NCBI GenBank assembly: GCA_003527225.1 | Contig: DPXQ01000139.1 | Coordinates: 88,238 to 137,405 of the forward strand | DNA length: 49,168 nucleotides | DNA from: Rhizobium sp. | GTDB taxonomy: Bacteria; Pseudomonadota; Alphaproteobacteria; Rhizobiales; Rhizobiaceae | Reading direction: 5' to 3' | In this document: one piece after another, positions 9,892-18,960 of the stretch | How positions within the stretch are numbered: the first letter of the stretch is position 1 | How the letters are laid out: each line of letters starts with the position of its first letter | The notes under the pieces: generated by a model | Database searches by the model: none | Seen by the model: the letters and a program-made list of their open reading frames with translations, nothing else | What the model was told of the DNA's origin: nothing | Program-made: the position numbers and the translations under genes

Positions 9892-11132
9892 GCGGTGACC
9901 TTCCTGTTCCCATGGCTCTTCCCATAGCGCCATTCAAGGGCACCACAGCCCCAGATGATGCCGAGCAGAAGATAGAAATGACGCCAGTGATCGATATCGA
10001 TCACATTGGCGATTACCGTGTGTCCGACGACCGCGATCCAGGCGATCATCAAGTACGGCTGCCATGGCCTGTCCCGAAGAAGAAAGCGAAAGCCGATCGA
10101 AAGCGTCCAGATTATCATGGTGACAAAGCAGACAAAGCCGAGCCAGCCATAGGTCGTCAGCGATTTCAGCCAGATATTGTGTTCGTCCTCTGGGAAGATG
10201 GTGCTGAACACCATCGGACCGATACCCAGGGGATGCTCCATGGACATCAGCAGGCCGATGCGGTGCCGTTCGAAACGGCCGAGATGGCCGCTGTCGTATT
10301 CCTGGATCCCTGTCCGGCTCAGGAACAAGTCCCTGACCTGCTCGAACTGCAGCGCGATGAGGAGGGTCACGGCAAGGAGCACCACCGCTGCTATGGAGAG
10401 CAGCAGGATTTTGAGGCGGAACGCGCCAGTGCGCTCCTTGAGTAGCAGGATGAAGACGAGCGCGGCCGCTGAAAACAGGAACAGAGCCCAGGCCGCCCGT
10501 GAAAAGGACAGGAATATGCCGAGCGCGAGGATCAGCAGTCCCGCGGTCTTAAGCGGAGCCTCGCGCAAATGGCCGGTCAGGAGCCCGTGCATCAGATAGA
10601 GGGACGGAACGATCAGGAAAGGTCCGAATACGTTCGGGTCCTGGAACGCGCCCTTCGCGCGGTCGTAAAGGGTGAACGCCTCTGCCCCCGGAAAGGCGTG
10701 AAAATAGCCTAGGATGCCAAGCAGGGATGTAACGATCGCCGCCGCGACCCAGGCTTTGAAGATAAGTTCCAAGCGGTGGTAATCGTCCTCGATAATCGCC
10801 GCGTAGAAAACCGCAGTCAATGCAAGAAAAGTCGAAACCGCGATATACATCGGCCCGTCCGCGAGATCCTGCATTACGGTCAGGGACAGCATGCCGCCGA
10901 CATTGAAAGTGAGCAGAAGGGCGAGGAGAGGCGCCGTGGCACGGGATATCCTCAATCCGAGCAGGAACCAGACAGCCACCTGAAAGACCATCATCAGTTC
11001 ATAGGGAGCTGGTTCGGACATCACAAATCCGGAAAGGAATACTCCTACGGCGACCATTGCCGACCCGATGAGCGACACGGCCGCGATTTGCGGCCTGAAT
11101 GGCGGGTTACCGCTGGCGTCGTGGGCGCTCAA
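9888..11132 (-). CDS. O-antigen ligase / Wzy-like polysaccharide polymerase
   Basis: 414 residues with about ten to twelve hydrophobic helices and a large periplasmic-type loop holding RAKGAFQDPNVFGPFL and, later, GIGPMVFSTIFPEDEHNIWLKSL. This topology and these motifs are typical of the O-antigen ligase/polymerase superfamily, which joins repeat units in the periplasm. The start is a TTG at 11132 that overlaps the upstream stop (TTGA). The downstream glycosyltransferase overlaps it in the same way (GTGA). Polymerase rather than ligase is favoured because the cluster also has Wza- and Wzc-like genes. Confidence 0.85.
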   Translation of the reverse strand: MSAHDASGNPPFRPQIAAVSLIGSAMVAVGVFLSGFVMSEPAPYELMMVFQVAVWFLLGLRISRATAPLLALLLTFNVGGMLSLTVMQDLADGPMYIAVSTFLALTAVFYAAIIEDDYHRLELIFKAWVAAAIVTSLLGILGYFHAFPGAEAFTLYDRAKGAFQDPNVFGPFLIVPSLYLMHGLLTGHLREAPLKTAGLLILALGIFLSFSRAAWALFLFSAAALVFILLLKERTGAFRLKILLLSIAAVVLLAVTLLIALQFEQVRDLFLSRTGIQEYDSGHLGRFERHRIGLLMSMEHPLGIGPMVFSTIFPEDEHNIWLKSLTTYGWLGFVCFVTMIIWTLSIGFRFLLRDRPWQPYLMIAWIAVVGHTVIANVIDIDHWRHFYLLLGIIWGCGALEWRYGKSHGNRKVTA

Positions 11133-12694
11133 TAGGCGTGTTCCGTGTTCAGGAGTCGGAAGGGCGTCAGGAACAGAATCTTCAGATCGAAAAGCAGTGA
11201 CCAGTTCTCGATGTAGTAGAGATCGTAGGCTGTCCGGTTTCTGATCTTGTCGTCAGTGTCGATTTCGCCACGCCAACCGTTGATCTGTGCCCATCCGGTG
11301 ACGCCCGGCTTGACCCTGTGGCGGGCGAAATAACCATCGACCACTTCCTTGTAAAGCCGGTCATGGGTCTGCGCCATAACGGCATGCGGCCGCGGCCCCA
11401 CCAGAGACAGATCGCCGCGCAGGACGTTGAATATCTGGGGCAGTTCATCGATGGAGGATTTGCGCAGGAAGCGTCCGACCGGGGTTACGCGGGGATCGTT
11501 CTTCGTAACGGCCTTGCGTGCTGTCGGATCGCCCATATCGGTATACATCGAACGGAATTTCAGCACATTGATGATCTCGTTATTGAAGCCGTGGCGCTTC
11601 TGCTGAAAGAAAACGGGACCTTTCGAGGTTGCCTTGACGGCGATCGCAGCCGCGATGAAAACCGGCCAAAGCAGCGCCAGCGCTACGATGCTAAAGAAGA
11701 TGTCGAAGATACGTTTGGCAACGGAATCCCAGTCGCGGATCGGCTTGTCCATGATGTCGAGCATGGGGACCGCGCCAATATGGGAATAGGCGCGCGGGCG
11801 AAAACGCAGGCTATTGGAGTGGGCCGCGAGCCGGATGTCCACCGGAAGCACCCAAAGCAGCTTCAGGAGCTGGAGGATTCTCTCCTCGGCGCTGAGCGGC
11901 AGCGAGATGATCAGCATGTCGATATGTGCGAGACGCGCGAATTCGACCAGTTCGGCCACGGTGCCGAGCTTGGGATAGCCGGCGACTACGGTCGGTGAAC
12001 GGGCAGTCCCGCGATCGTCGAAAATTCCGCAGATGCGGATGTCGTTGTCGGGTTGCTGTTCGATAGTGCGGATGAGGTCCTTTGCAGGCTGCCCCCCACC
12101 GACGATGACCGCACGGCGCTCCATCACTCCGTTACGCGCCCAGCGCCTGATCTCGAATCCGAGAAGGACGCGTTCCACGAACAGGAAGGCGGCCCCGATG
12201 GCAAACCAGGTGACCAGCCAGTCGCGGAAATCGAATCCGCCTTTGCTGATGAAAAAGAACGCCAGGCCCATGAGCGCCGACGTAATAGCCCAGGATAAAA
12301 GGATGCGCAGTATGGAGCGCAGTGGTGCGCGAAGCGCGGCAATCAGATAGCAATCGGCGATCTGCAGAGAGAGGATGGCCAGGACCGAGCCGGCGATCAC
12401 TACGCCGATGTCCATCCAGAACCTGGAGGATTCCGCTTCGGCAAGAAAATAGTGGACTGCGAGCCCAATCGACAGAAGGCAAACGAATTCCAGCAATCGC
12501 AACTGACCAGTAATGATGGTAGGCGAGTAGTTTTCGTCGGTATACTGACCGGCAACCTGTCTCGCCAGCGCGTTTATTTCTCCGGACTCAGTGGTCCCAC
12601 TCGGGCTTCCGCCACTGGTACGTGCTTCCGTCACCTTGCGGCGGAACTTCTCGATGTCGAATTGTTCGGGCTTTTCCATTTGGACCATCGCCAA
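11129..12694 (-). CDS. Undecaprenyl-phosphate sugar phosphotransferase (initiating polyprenyl glycosyltransferase)
   Basis: Transfers the first sugar-1-phosphate to undecaprenyl phosphate, starting repeat-unit synthesis at the inner membrane. 521 residues: a disordered N-terminus, four transmembrane helices (about residues 65-185), a CoA-binding-like soluble domain ([18 protein letters not shown]) and the C-terminal bacterial sugar transferase domain. The last has [13 protein letters not shown], the basic [18 protein letters not shown] segment, the [20 protein letters not shown] core and GPRPHA. This is the WcaJ/ExoY-type long form. The start is a TTG with AGGAGG six bases upstream; an ATG two codons later is the alternative. 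First gene of the leftward operon. Confidence 0.92.
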   Translation of the reverse strand: MAMVQMEKPEQFDIEKFRRKVTEARTSGGSPSGTTESGEINALARQVAGQYTDENYSPTIITGQLRLLEFVCLLSIGLAVHYFLAEAESSRFWMDIGVVIAGSVLAILSLQIADCYLIAALRAPLRSILRILLSWAITSALMGLAFFFISKGGFDFRDWLVTWFAIGAAFLFVERVLLGFEIRRWARNGVMERRAVIVGGGQPAKDLIRTIEQQPDNDIRICGIFDDRGTARSPTVVAGYPKLGTVAELVEFARLAHIDMLIISLPLSAEERILQLLKLLWVLPVDIRLAAHSNSLRFRPRAYSHIGAVPMLDIMDKPIRDWDSVAKRIFDIFFSIVALALLWPVFIAAAIAVKATSKGPVFFQQKRHGFNNEIINVLKFRSMYTDMGDPTARKAVTKNDPRVTPVGRFLRKSSIDELPQIFNVLRGDLSLVGPRPHAVMAQTHDRLYKEVVDGYFARHRVKPGVTGWAQINGWRGEIDTDDKIRNRTAYDLYYIENWSLLFDLKILFLTPFRLLNTEHAY

Positions 12695-12920
12695 TATTTG
12701 CCTCCTGATAGCATTTTTTAGCAGGAAGGTCCTAAGAAACTTTTATGTAGGGCAGGTGGAGTGGTGCGAATTGGAGCGATCGGACCAGTATTGGACGCAT
12801 CCGTGCATCGGCTGCGCGGCGTCGCGATGGAGGCGAGGTTTGACTCCGATCATCGAACCATGAGACGGATCATGTTGGATATTGTCAGGCGCCCAAACGA
12901 GAGGCCAGTGACGGACGATC

Positions 12921-14747
12921 ATGGATAAGAAACACGTATTCAACATCGGGTATTTTCTCTTCGCCTTCTCGCTTCTCCTGCTTTTTCAGGCCTGGATCGG
13001 CTATCGCGATTATGCGCAGGTGTCCTACAGCGAGATGATCCAGATGGCCGAGCAAGGCCGGATCGCCTCGGTCACGCTGACCGAAACCCGGGTCGAGGGC
13101 GAATTCAAGGAGCCCCAGAACGGCAAGAAGTACTTCATCGCCAACCGGGTCGATCCGGAATTTGCCGCGATCTTCGAGAAGGCGGGCGTCAAGGTCACTG
13201 GTGCCACCGACAGCAACTGGTTGACCTCGCTGCTGTCGTGGGTGCTGCCGGTCATCGTCTTCTTTGTGCTCTGGTCCTTCTTCTTTCGCGGAATGGCCGA
13301 GCGACAGGGGATGGGCGGGCTCATCAATATCGGCAAGTCGCGCGCCAAGATCTATCTCGAGCGCAAGACGGGCGTCACCTTCGATGACGTTGCCGGCATC
13401 GACGAGGCCGAGGCCGAGTTGCAGGAGATCGTGTCGTTCCTGAAGGACAAAGACACCTATGGCCGTCTCGGCGCGAGGATCCCCAAGGGCATTCTCCTCG
13501 TTGGCCCGCCCGGTACCGGCAAGACGCTGATGGCGCGCGCTGTCGCAGGCGAGGCGGGCGTTCCCTTCTTCTCCATTTCCGGTTCGGAATTCGTGGAAAT
13601 GTTTGTCGGCGTCGGCGCCGCCCGGGTGCGCGATCTCTTCGAGCAGGCGCGCGCCGCTGCCCCCTGCATCATATTCATCGACGAACTCGATGCGCTCGGC
13701 AGGGCCCGGAACTCCTATGGAGGCTTCGGCGGCAATGATGAAAAGGAGCAGACCCTCAACCAGTTGCTCGCCGAGCTGGACGGTTTTGATCCGCGGGTCG
13801 GCATCGTGCTTCTGGCGGCGACAAACCGGCCCGAAATTCTCGACCCCGCGCTGATGCGTGCCGGGCGTTTCGACCGTCAGGTGGTCATCGATCGCCCGGA
13901 CCGGAAAGGCCGTGCCGCGATCCTGCAAGTCCATATGAAGGGTGTCACCGTTGCCGGCGACGTCAAGATCGACGACATCGCCGGACTGACGCCCGGCTTC
14001 ACCGGAGCGGACCTCGCCAATCTGATCAACGAGGCGGCGATTGTCGCCACCAGGCGCGGCGCGGGCAAAGTTGCCATGGAAGACTTCGTTGCGGCCGTGG
14101 AGCGCATCGTGGTTGGTACGGAGCGGCGCAGCCGTATTCTCAATGCCGAAGAGCGCGAGCGCGTTGCCTATCATGAGATGGGGCATGCGCTTGTAGCCTC
14201 ATCCCTGAAGGGAGCTGATCCGGTCCAGAAGGTCTCGATCATTCCGCGCTCGATCGGCGCACTCGGCTACACTCTGCAGCGTCCAACGGAAGACCGCTTC
14301 CTCATCACGCTTGGAGAACTGAAGGAGCGCATGGTCGCCCTGCTCGCGGGAAGGGCTGCCGAAGAACTCATTTTCGGAGAGATATCGACCGGTGCGGCGG
14401 ATGATCTCGCCAAGGTTACCGACATTGCAAGGGAGATCGTGACGCGCTTCGGGATGGATGCTTCCGTCGGGCAGGCGGTGCTGGAGCCGCAGCGCATGCA
14501 ATGGATCGATGACAACCAGATACGGATGCGGCCGAAGGACTACTCAGAGGCGACGGCACGAGAGGTGGATCTGGCGATCCGCACGATGATCGATGAAGGA
14601 TATGCGCGGGCCAAACGAATACTCGAGGGATGCATCGATACCCTGCGGGAGGGGGCGGCACTGCTTCTCGAGCGAGAGACGCTGACACCTGCCGATTTCG
14701 CGCCCCTGCGCCCCAAGAAGGAAACGCTGGAGACGGCGAAAGCCTGA
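12921..14747 (+). CDS. ftsH: FtsH-family ATP-dependent zinc metalloprotease (accessory paralogue)
   Basis: Membrane-anchored AAA protease that extracts and degrades membrane and regulatory proteins. 608 residues: a helix near the N-terminus (about 8-25), a small periplasmic domain, a second helix (about 105-125), AAA domain with Walker A GPPGTGKT (residues 195-202), pore motif [17 protein letters not shown], Walker [11 protein letters not shown] (DELD in place of the usual DEID) and the second region of homology [21 protein letters not shown]. The zinc site is H418-EMG-H422, with a downstream acidic ligand in [11 protein letters not shown]. It is a complete, active-looking enzyme. Its place between divergent polysaccharide genes, away from a tilS-ftsH context, suggests it is not the housekeeping copy. 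Confidence 0.95.
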   Translation: MDKKHVFNIGYFLFAFSLLLLFQAWIGYRDYAQVSYSEMIQMAEQGRIASVTLTETRVEGEFKEPQNGKKYFIANRVDPEFAAIFEKAGVKVTGATDSNWLTSLLSWVLPVIVFFVLWSFFFRGMAERQGMGGLINIGKSRAKIYLERKTGVTFDDVAGIDEAEAELQEIVSFLKDKDTYGRLGARIPKGILLVGPPGTGKTLMARAVAGEAGVPFFSISGSEFVEMFVGVGAARVRDLFEQARAAAPCIIFIDELDALGRARNSYGGFGGNDEKEQTLNQLLAELDGFDPRVGIVLLAATNRPEILDPALMRAGRFDRQVVIDRPDRKGRAAILQVHMKGVTVAGDVKIDDIAGLTPGFTGADLANLINEAAIVATRRGAGKVAMEDFVAAVERIVVGTERRSRILNAEERERVAYHEMGHALVASSLKGADPVQKVSIIPRSIGALGYTLQRPTEDRFLITLGELKERMVALLAGRAAEELIFGEISTGAADDLAKVTDIAREIVTRFGMDASVGQAVLEPQRMQWIDDNQIRMRPKDYSEATAREVDLAIRTMIDEGYARAKRILEGCIDTLREGAALLLERETLTPADFAPLRPKKETLETAKA

Positions 14748-14787
14748 TGGATTCGAACTTGGGCGCGCATGTCGGGATGCGTGGACT

Positions 14788-15930
14788 TCAAATGGCGGCA
14801 AGCCGCTCGCGATAGAAATCCAGGATCTTCCCGGCCATTACCGAGGCGGAGAATTTGGCCTTGAAGGCCTCTGGGTTGGGCATGGTCGCACCGTGCCAGC
14901 CAGGCGTCGTCTGCGCCTTGGCCATGATGCGTGCAAGATCTGCCGGGTCGCCCGCGATAGCCAGAGCCTCGCTGTCCGTGCCGAGCACTTCCGGGATGCC
15001 GCCAACCCGCGACGCGATGAGGGATTTCCCCGCCGCCAGCGTCTCGAGCACGATATAGGGCATGGATTCGGCGCGCGATGGCACGACTACGGTGCTCGAC
15101 ATCGAGAAGGCGTCCTTGATCGGCATGGCCGGAAGCAGGCCGACGCGGCGCCCGAGGCCGCGTTGCGTCAGCATGGTTTTGTATTTGTCGCGGTCCGGTC
15201 CATCGCCGATGATAAGGGCCGAGAGCGGATGCCCGACGAGGCGCTCGGTTTGTGCGAAAGCTTCAATGAAGACATCCGGGCCTTTAAGGTCGCGAAGCAT
15301 GCCGATATAGACAAAGTCCACGCTGTCGGAGCGGGTAGGGATGATCTCGAAGTCTGTCTCGCCGATGCCGTTGTAGATCATCCGGGAGCTGCAATGCGGC
15401 ACGCCGACCTTCTGCTCATACGTCCTCTGCTCGAATTCGCAGACAAAGACGAGGGCATCGGTGAAACGCCCCAGGAGTCGCTCCATCGCAAAAACACCGT
15501 GACCGGCCAGCGTGGACCGATCGAAGTGCAGGCTGCCACCATGCGGCGTGTAGAAGCGGGCGACGCGATACCTTTCTGCCCGCAAAGCTGAGCCGATTAT
15601 CCGGGCTATCGCGCCCCCCTTGGCGCCATGACCATGCAGGATATCCGGCTTCAAACTTTTGATTTCATTAAAACTGCGCCATAGCGCCGGCAGGTCGCTC
15701 GGGCTGATCGCCCTTTGGATCGGGAGCCGTCTCAGTCCGAGCGAGAGAAGAGGAAGTATCTGCTCGAACAGGCGATCTTCGTGCTCGCTGCCGGTTATGC
15801 TGTCGCAGATGATGCCAACCTCGTTGCCGGCACGGCTGTGCAGTTCCACGAGATCGCGGACGTGTCTGAAAATGCCGCCGACCGGTGACCTGAAGCAATG
15901 GATGATGCGGAGCGGTGACCCGTTCGGCAT
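14788..15930 (-). CDS. Glycosyltransferase family 4 (GT-B), exopolysaccharide locus
   Basis: 380 residues. N-terminal domain motifs are IHCFRSPVGGIFRHVRDL and DILHGHGAKGGAIARI. The donor domain has VDFVYIGMLRDLKGPDVFIEAF and the E-x7-E motif in SRAESMPYIVLETLAAGKS. It resembles retaining GT4 enzymes that build exopolysaccharide repeat units. It begins three bases after the stop of the export lipoprotein gene, so the two form a leftward operon. Its end is convergent with the ftsH-like gene. The sugar specificity cannot be read from sequence. Confidence 0.9.
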   Translation of the reverse strand: MPNGSPLRIIHCFRSPVGGIFRHVRDLVELHSRAGNEVGIICDSITGSEHEDRLFEQILPLLSLGLRRLPIQRAISPSDLPALWRSFNEIKSLKPDILHGHGAKGGAIARIIGSALRAERYRVARFYTPHGGSLHFDRSTLAGHGVFAMERLLGRFTDALVFVCEFEQRTYEQKVGVPHCSSRMIYNGIGETDFEIIPTRSDSVDFVYIGMLRDLKGPDVFIEAFAQTERLVGHPLSALIIGDGPDRDKYKTMLTQRGLGRRVGLLPAMPIKDAFSMSSTVVVPSRAESMPYIVLETLAAGKSLIASRVGGIPEVLGTDSEALAIAGDPADLARIMAKAQTTPGWHGATMPNPEAFKAKFSASVMAGKILDFYRERLAAI

Positions 15931-15933
15931 GGG

Positions 15934-16509
15934 TCAGAACAGTCGCTCGCGGACATAGATGGTGTCTCCCGCGAGGATAGGATCGGTGATCGGCACGCGC
16001 CCGGTCAGGATCTGGCCGTTGATGTTGCGTGTGATGTCGGCGTCCCGCTGAGCGGCGCGCGTCGAGAAACCACCGGCAACCGCGATGGCATTTTGAACGG
16101 TCATGCCGGCGACATAGGAGTATTGGCCCGGCTGACCGACTTCCCCCATGACGAAGATCGAGCGGTAACGGTCGATTTCGATGGTGACGTCCGGATCGCG
16201 AAGGTAGCCCTGGCGCAGTTTCTGGGCGACAATGCCTTCAAGCTGCGCCAGTGTCTTTCCACGCGCCGCGACCTGACCAATCAAAGGGAACGCGATATAG
16301 CCGGCCTGGTCCACGGTATAGGTATTGCTCAGGCTTGCCTGTTCGAACACCGTTATGCGCAAGCGGTCGCCGCTTCCAAGGTGGTAGGGCTGGATTGTCG
16401 ATTCGTGAAATGCGTCGGGCGCCGGTTGATACGTGCCGCAGCCGGACAGAACCGCCAGTGCCATAGCGACAACGAAAAACACGATTCGCTTTGTGACAGT
16501 CATTGCCAT
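15934..16509 (-). CDS. Polysaccharide export outer-membrane lipoprotein (Wza/OPX family)
   Basis: 191 residues with a signal segment and lipobox LSGC (cysteine at about residue 24), then the poly-export domain (YHLGSGDRLRITVFEQASL) and a SLBB-type domain (FVMGEVGQPGQYSYVAGMTVQNAI). It would form or line the outer-membrane channel for the polymer, working with the Wzc-like co-polymerase encoded divergently. The protein is shorter than E. coli Wza and lacks the extra C-terminal helix, as in the ExoF/short OPX proteins of rhizobia. Two ATGs two codons apart (16509, 16503) leave the exact start open. Confidence 0.93.
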   Translation of the reverse strand: MAMTVTKRIVFFVVAMALAVLSGCGTYQPAPDAFHESTIQPYHLGSGDRLRITVFEQASLSNTYTVDQAGYIAFPLIGQVAARGKTLAQLEGIVAQKLRQGYLRDPDVTIEIDRYRSIFVMGEVGQPGQYSYVAGMTVQNAIAVAGGFSTRAAQRDADITRNINGQILTGRVPITDPILAGDTIYVRERLF

Positions 16510-16526
16510 GCGCCCGCTGCGCTCCC

Positions 16527-16658
16527 GAGTTAAAAACCCAAACTCATTCTGTTATCATTCGATTAGGGTTAATAGTGGGTAAAGATCGCGCAGATTGCAG
16601 ATGAATAATGCTAAGATCCGTGGTTGTGCGACAGGTTATCCGATTAACTCTTGAGTTA
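16527..16658. promoter_or_regulatory. Divergent exopolysaccharide control region with repeated GAGTT/AACTC elements
   Basis: Between the divergent wza-like and wzc-like genes are two inverted pairs of the same pentamer: GAGTT (16527-16531) with AACTC (16541-16545), and TAACTC (16645-16650) with GAGTTA (16653-16658). They lie close to the two gene starts, 18 and 47 bases away. I infer operator sites for a common regulator; no known rhizobial regulator consensus was matched. Confidence 0.4.
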
Positions 16659-16704
16659 CTATGATCGTTTACGTTTGTCTCGAAATCCGTACCGGGAGTG
16701 TGGC

Positions 16705-18921
16705 ATGTCAGGCGTAGGCAACAGTCATCAGGACGTGGACATTGATCTTGCCCAGCTCTTTCGCGCCGTCTGGCGGCGCAAGAGCACCGTGCTCGGCGTC
16801 ACCATTGTGGCCGCGGGGCTCGCATTTGTAGGCGCGAGCGCGATTTCTCCGAGCTATCGCAGCGAGACGCGTATCCTGATCGAGGATCGAGCGCCGAATT
16901 TTATTGGGCAGGGGACGACGACCAGCCCGGAAATCCAACCGCTTCTCGATGAGCTGAATATTGTCAGTCAGGTACAGTTGCTTCAATCGGTTGATCTGAT
17001 CAAGCAGGTTGCTCGCGACCTGAAACTTTACGAGCTCGAGGAATTCGATCCCGATACGCAGCCTTCGGCGCTGGACGATCTCTTGGTGCTGTTGGGATTG
17101 AAGAAGAATCCGCTCGAGCGCGCGCCGGAAGATCGGGTTGTCGAGGCGTTCAAGGGAAAACTGGCGGTGTACCAGATCGAAAAGTCTCGCGTCATCGCAG
17201 TAGAGTTCACCTCGAAGGATCCGAAGCTCGCAGCGGCAATTCCCAACGCGATCGCCGATGTCTATCTCTCGCTCCAGAGCGGTGCGAAACTTGACAGCAA
17301 TTCCGAGGCTGCCCGCTGGCTCGAGCCGGAAATCGCCAATCTCCGGGAGAAGGTCAATGAGGCGGAGAAGAAGGTCGCGGACTACCGCGCATCCTTCGAC
17401 ATCGTTCAGATGGGCGAGACCGGAACCTTTTCCGGCCAGCAACTTAATGACATCTCCGCCGAACTCGCCCGCGTGCGAAGCGAGATGGCCGATGCCGAGG
17501 CGAAGGCCGAAAACGTGCGCGCCGCCATCGCGAGCGGCAGGCCGACGGATTCGATCGACGCCGTTGCCAGCAACCCGACGATCCTGCGGCTCAAGGAAAC
17601 CGAGTCCAATATTCTCGGCCAGATCTCTGATCTGTCGAGCACTCTCCTCGAGGGCCATCCGCGGATCAAGGCGCTGCGTGCCCAGCTATCCGGAATCCGC
17701 CAGCAGATCGTCCATGAATCCGCGAATGTTGCCGCGAGCCTTGAGAACGAGGCCAACGTTGCCAAGCTGCGCGAACAGCAGCTTGTCCAGAAGCTCAACA
17801 TGCTGAAGGCAGATTTCGCTCAGGCAGGCGCGGACGAGGTCGGCCTGAAGGCGCTGGAGAGGGAGGCTACCGCTCAGAGGCAGCTTCTGGAAACCTATCT
17901 CGCCCGTTACCGCGAGGCGACATCCAGGCTGGAGACCAATGCAAGCCCGGCCGATGCGCGCGTCATATCCAAGGCGAGTGAGCCGCTGGAACCAAATTTC
18001 CCGAAGGTTGTCCCGATCACCATCGTCGTCGCGCTTGCCGCCGCGATCCTGAGCGCCATCGTGATCATGCTCATGGAACTTTTCAGCGGCCGCGCCCTGA
18101 GACCTGTCGGCGGCCCGCCGGAAGGCACGGTGGAAATTCGCACCATGACATATGACAAGAGCGAAACCCCTGTCGCTCGGGACGCGCCGCCCGCTCGAAG
18201 GGATGTGCAGGCCGACCGGATGTCTGTCGAGCCGGATCCCGAACTCGCCACCGAGATGGAAGAAGTACTCGATCTGCCGGGGGAGGGCGCGCTGAGGAGC
18301 GAGTCACGGGAGGGCGCTGACCCCGAGGATGAGTTCTCCATCGAGGCCGTCGCTTCGTATCTTGTCGCATCCGGCGCGCGCACGGCCTTCGCAATCTCGC
18401 CCAGCGGCGATGACGGATCGACGGCCACTGTGATGCTTGCCCGCGAGATTGCCGGGGCGGGGCGGCGTGTCGTGCTGGTCGACATGACGGGTTCTGGTTG
18501 CCCGACGACGCTGATGGCGTCACGCAAGGACCAGTTGGGGATCACCGATCTCCTTTGCGGTGAAGTGGCGTTTGGCGAAACAATCCATCCTGACCGGCTC
18601 TCCAGCGCGCATATCGTCCCGCAGGGAAGATCCGACATCCGCCGCGCCATGCGCGGTGCCGACCGGTTCTCGATGATCACGGATGCGCTTGCCGAGGCCT
18701 ATGATCTGGTACTCGTGGAGTGCGGCCCCGCCGATGCCGAAGGCGTTGCCCGCCTCAGCCGCAACGGTTCCCACGAGATCATCCTTTCAGCACCGAACCC
18801 GGACATGCAGGATCTGGGCGCCATTATGGCCGCCTTCGAGAAAGTCGGTTACACCGACCTTGTATTGATGTCCGGGCACAAGACCCAAGGCGGCGGCGCT
18901 GGTCAACGTAGCGCGGCCTGA
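16705..18921 (+). CDS. Wzc/ExoP/GumC-like polysaccharide co-polymerase with degenerate BY-kinase domain
   Basis: 738 residues from the ATG at 16705 (MSGVGNSHQD), which has GGGAG seven bases upstream; an earlier in-frame start at 16651 is not needed. Order: Wzz domain with first helix (DIDLAQLFRAVWRRKSTVLGVTIVAAG), long coiled-coil periplasmic region, GNVR-like part (YRARYREATSRLE-type segment and PNFPKVVPI), second helix, then a cytoplasmic P-loop-like domain from about residue 555. That domain is degraded: the Walker A site reads SPSGDDGSTAT (565-575) with no lysine, the A' motif reads VLVDMTGSG (second aspartate and arginine missing), and the Walker B aspartate is glutamate (LVLVECGP). No tyrosine cluster is present at the C-terminus. 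It probably sets chain length and couples export without tyrosine-kinase activity. Confidence 0.9.
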   Translation: MSGVGNSHQDVDIDLAQLFRAVWRRKSTVLGVTIVAAGLAFVGASAISPSYRSETRILIEDRAPNFIGQGTTTSPEIQPLLDELNIVSQVQLLQSVDLIKQVARDLKLYELEEFDPDTQPSALDDLLVLLGLKKNPLERAPEDRVVEAFKGKLAVYQIEKSRVIAVEFTSKDPKLAAAIPNAIADVYLSLQSGAKLDSNSEAARWLEPEIANLREKVNEAEKKVADYRASFDIVQMGETGTFSGQQLNDISAELARVRSEMADAEAKAENVRAAIASGRPTDSIDAVASNPTILRLKETESNILGQISDLSSTLLEGHPRIKALRAQLSGIRQQIVHESANVAASLENEANVAKLREQQLVQKLNMLKADFAQAGADEVGLKALEREATAQRQLLETYLARYREATSRLETNASPADARVISKASEPLEPNFPKVVPITIVVALAAAILSAIVIMLMELFSGRALRPVGGPPEGTVEIRTMTYDKSETPVARDAPPARRDVQADRMSVEPDPELATEMEEVLDLPGEGALRSESREGADPEDEFSIEAVASYLVASGARTAFAISPSGDDGSTATVMLAREIAGAGRRVVLVDMTGSGCPTTLMASRKDQLGITDLLCGEVAFGETIHPDRLSSAHIVPQGRSDIRRAMRGADRFSMITDALAEAYDLVLVECGPADAEGVARLSRNGSHEIILSAPNPDMQDLGAIMAAFEKVGYTDLVLMSGHKTQGGGAGQRSAA

Positions 18922-18960
18922 GGGCATATCGCCAGGACTCCCCTTGGTCGGTCTTGCGGA

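Noticed and set aside
12885..14186. 433-codon frame antisense to ftsH
   Set aside because: It lies entirely opposite a clear protease gene; long antisense frames are expected in high-GC DNA, and its composition is not protein-like.
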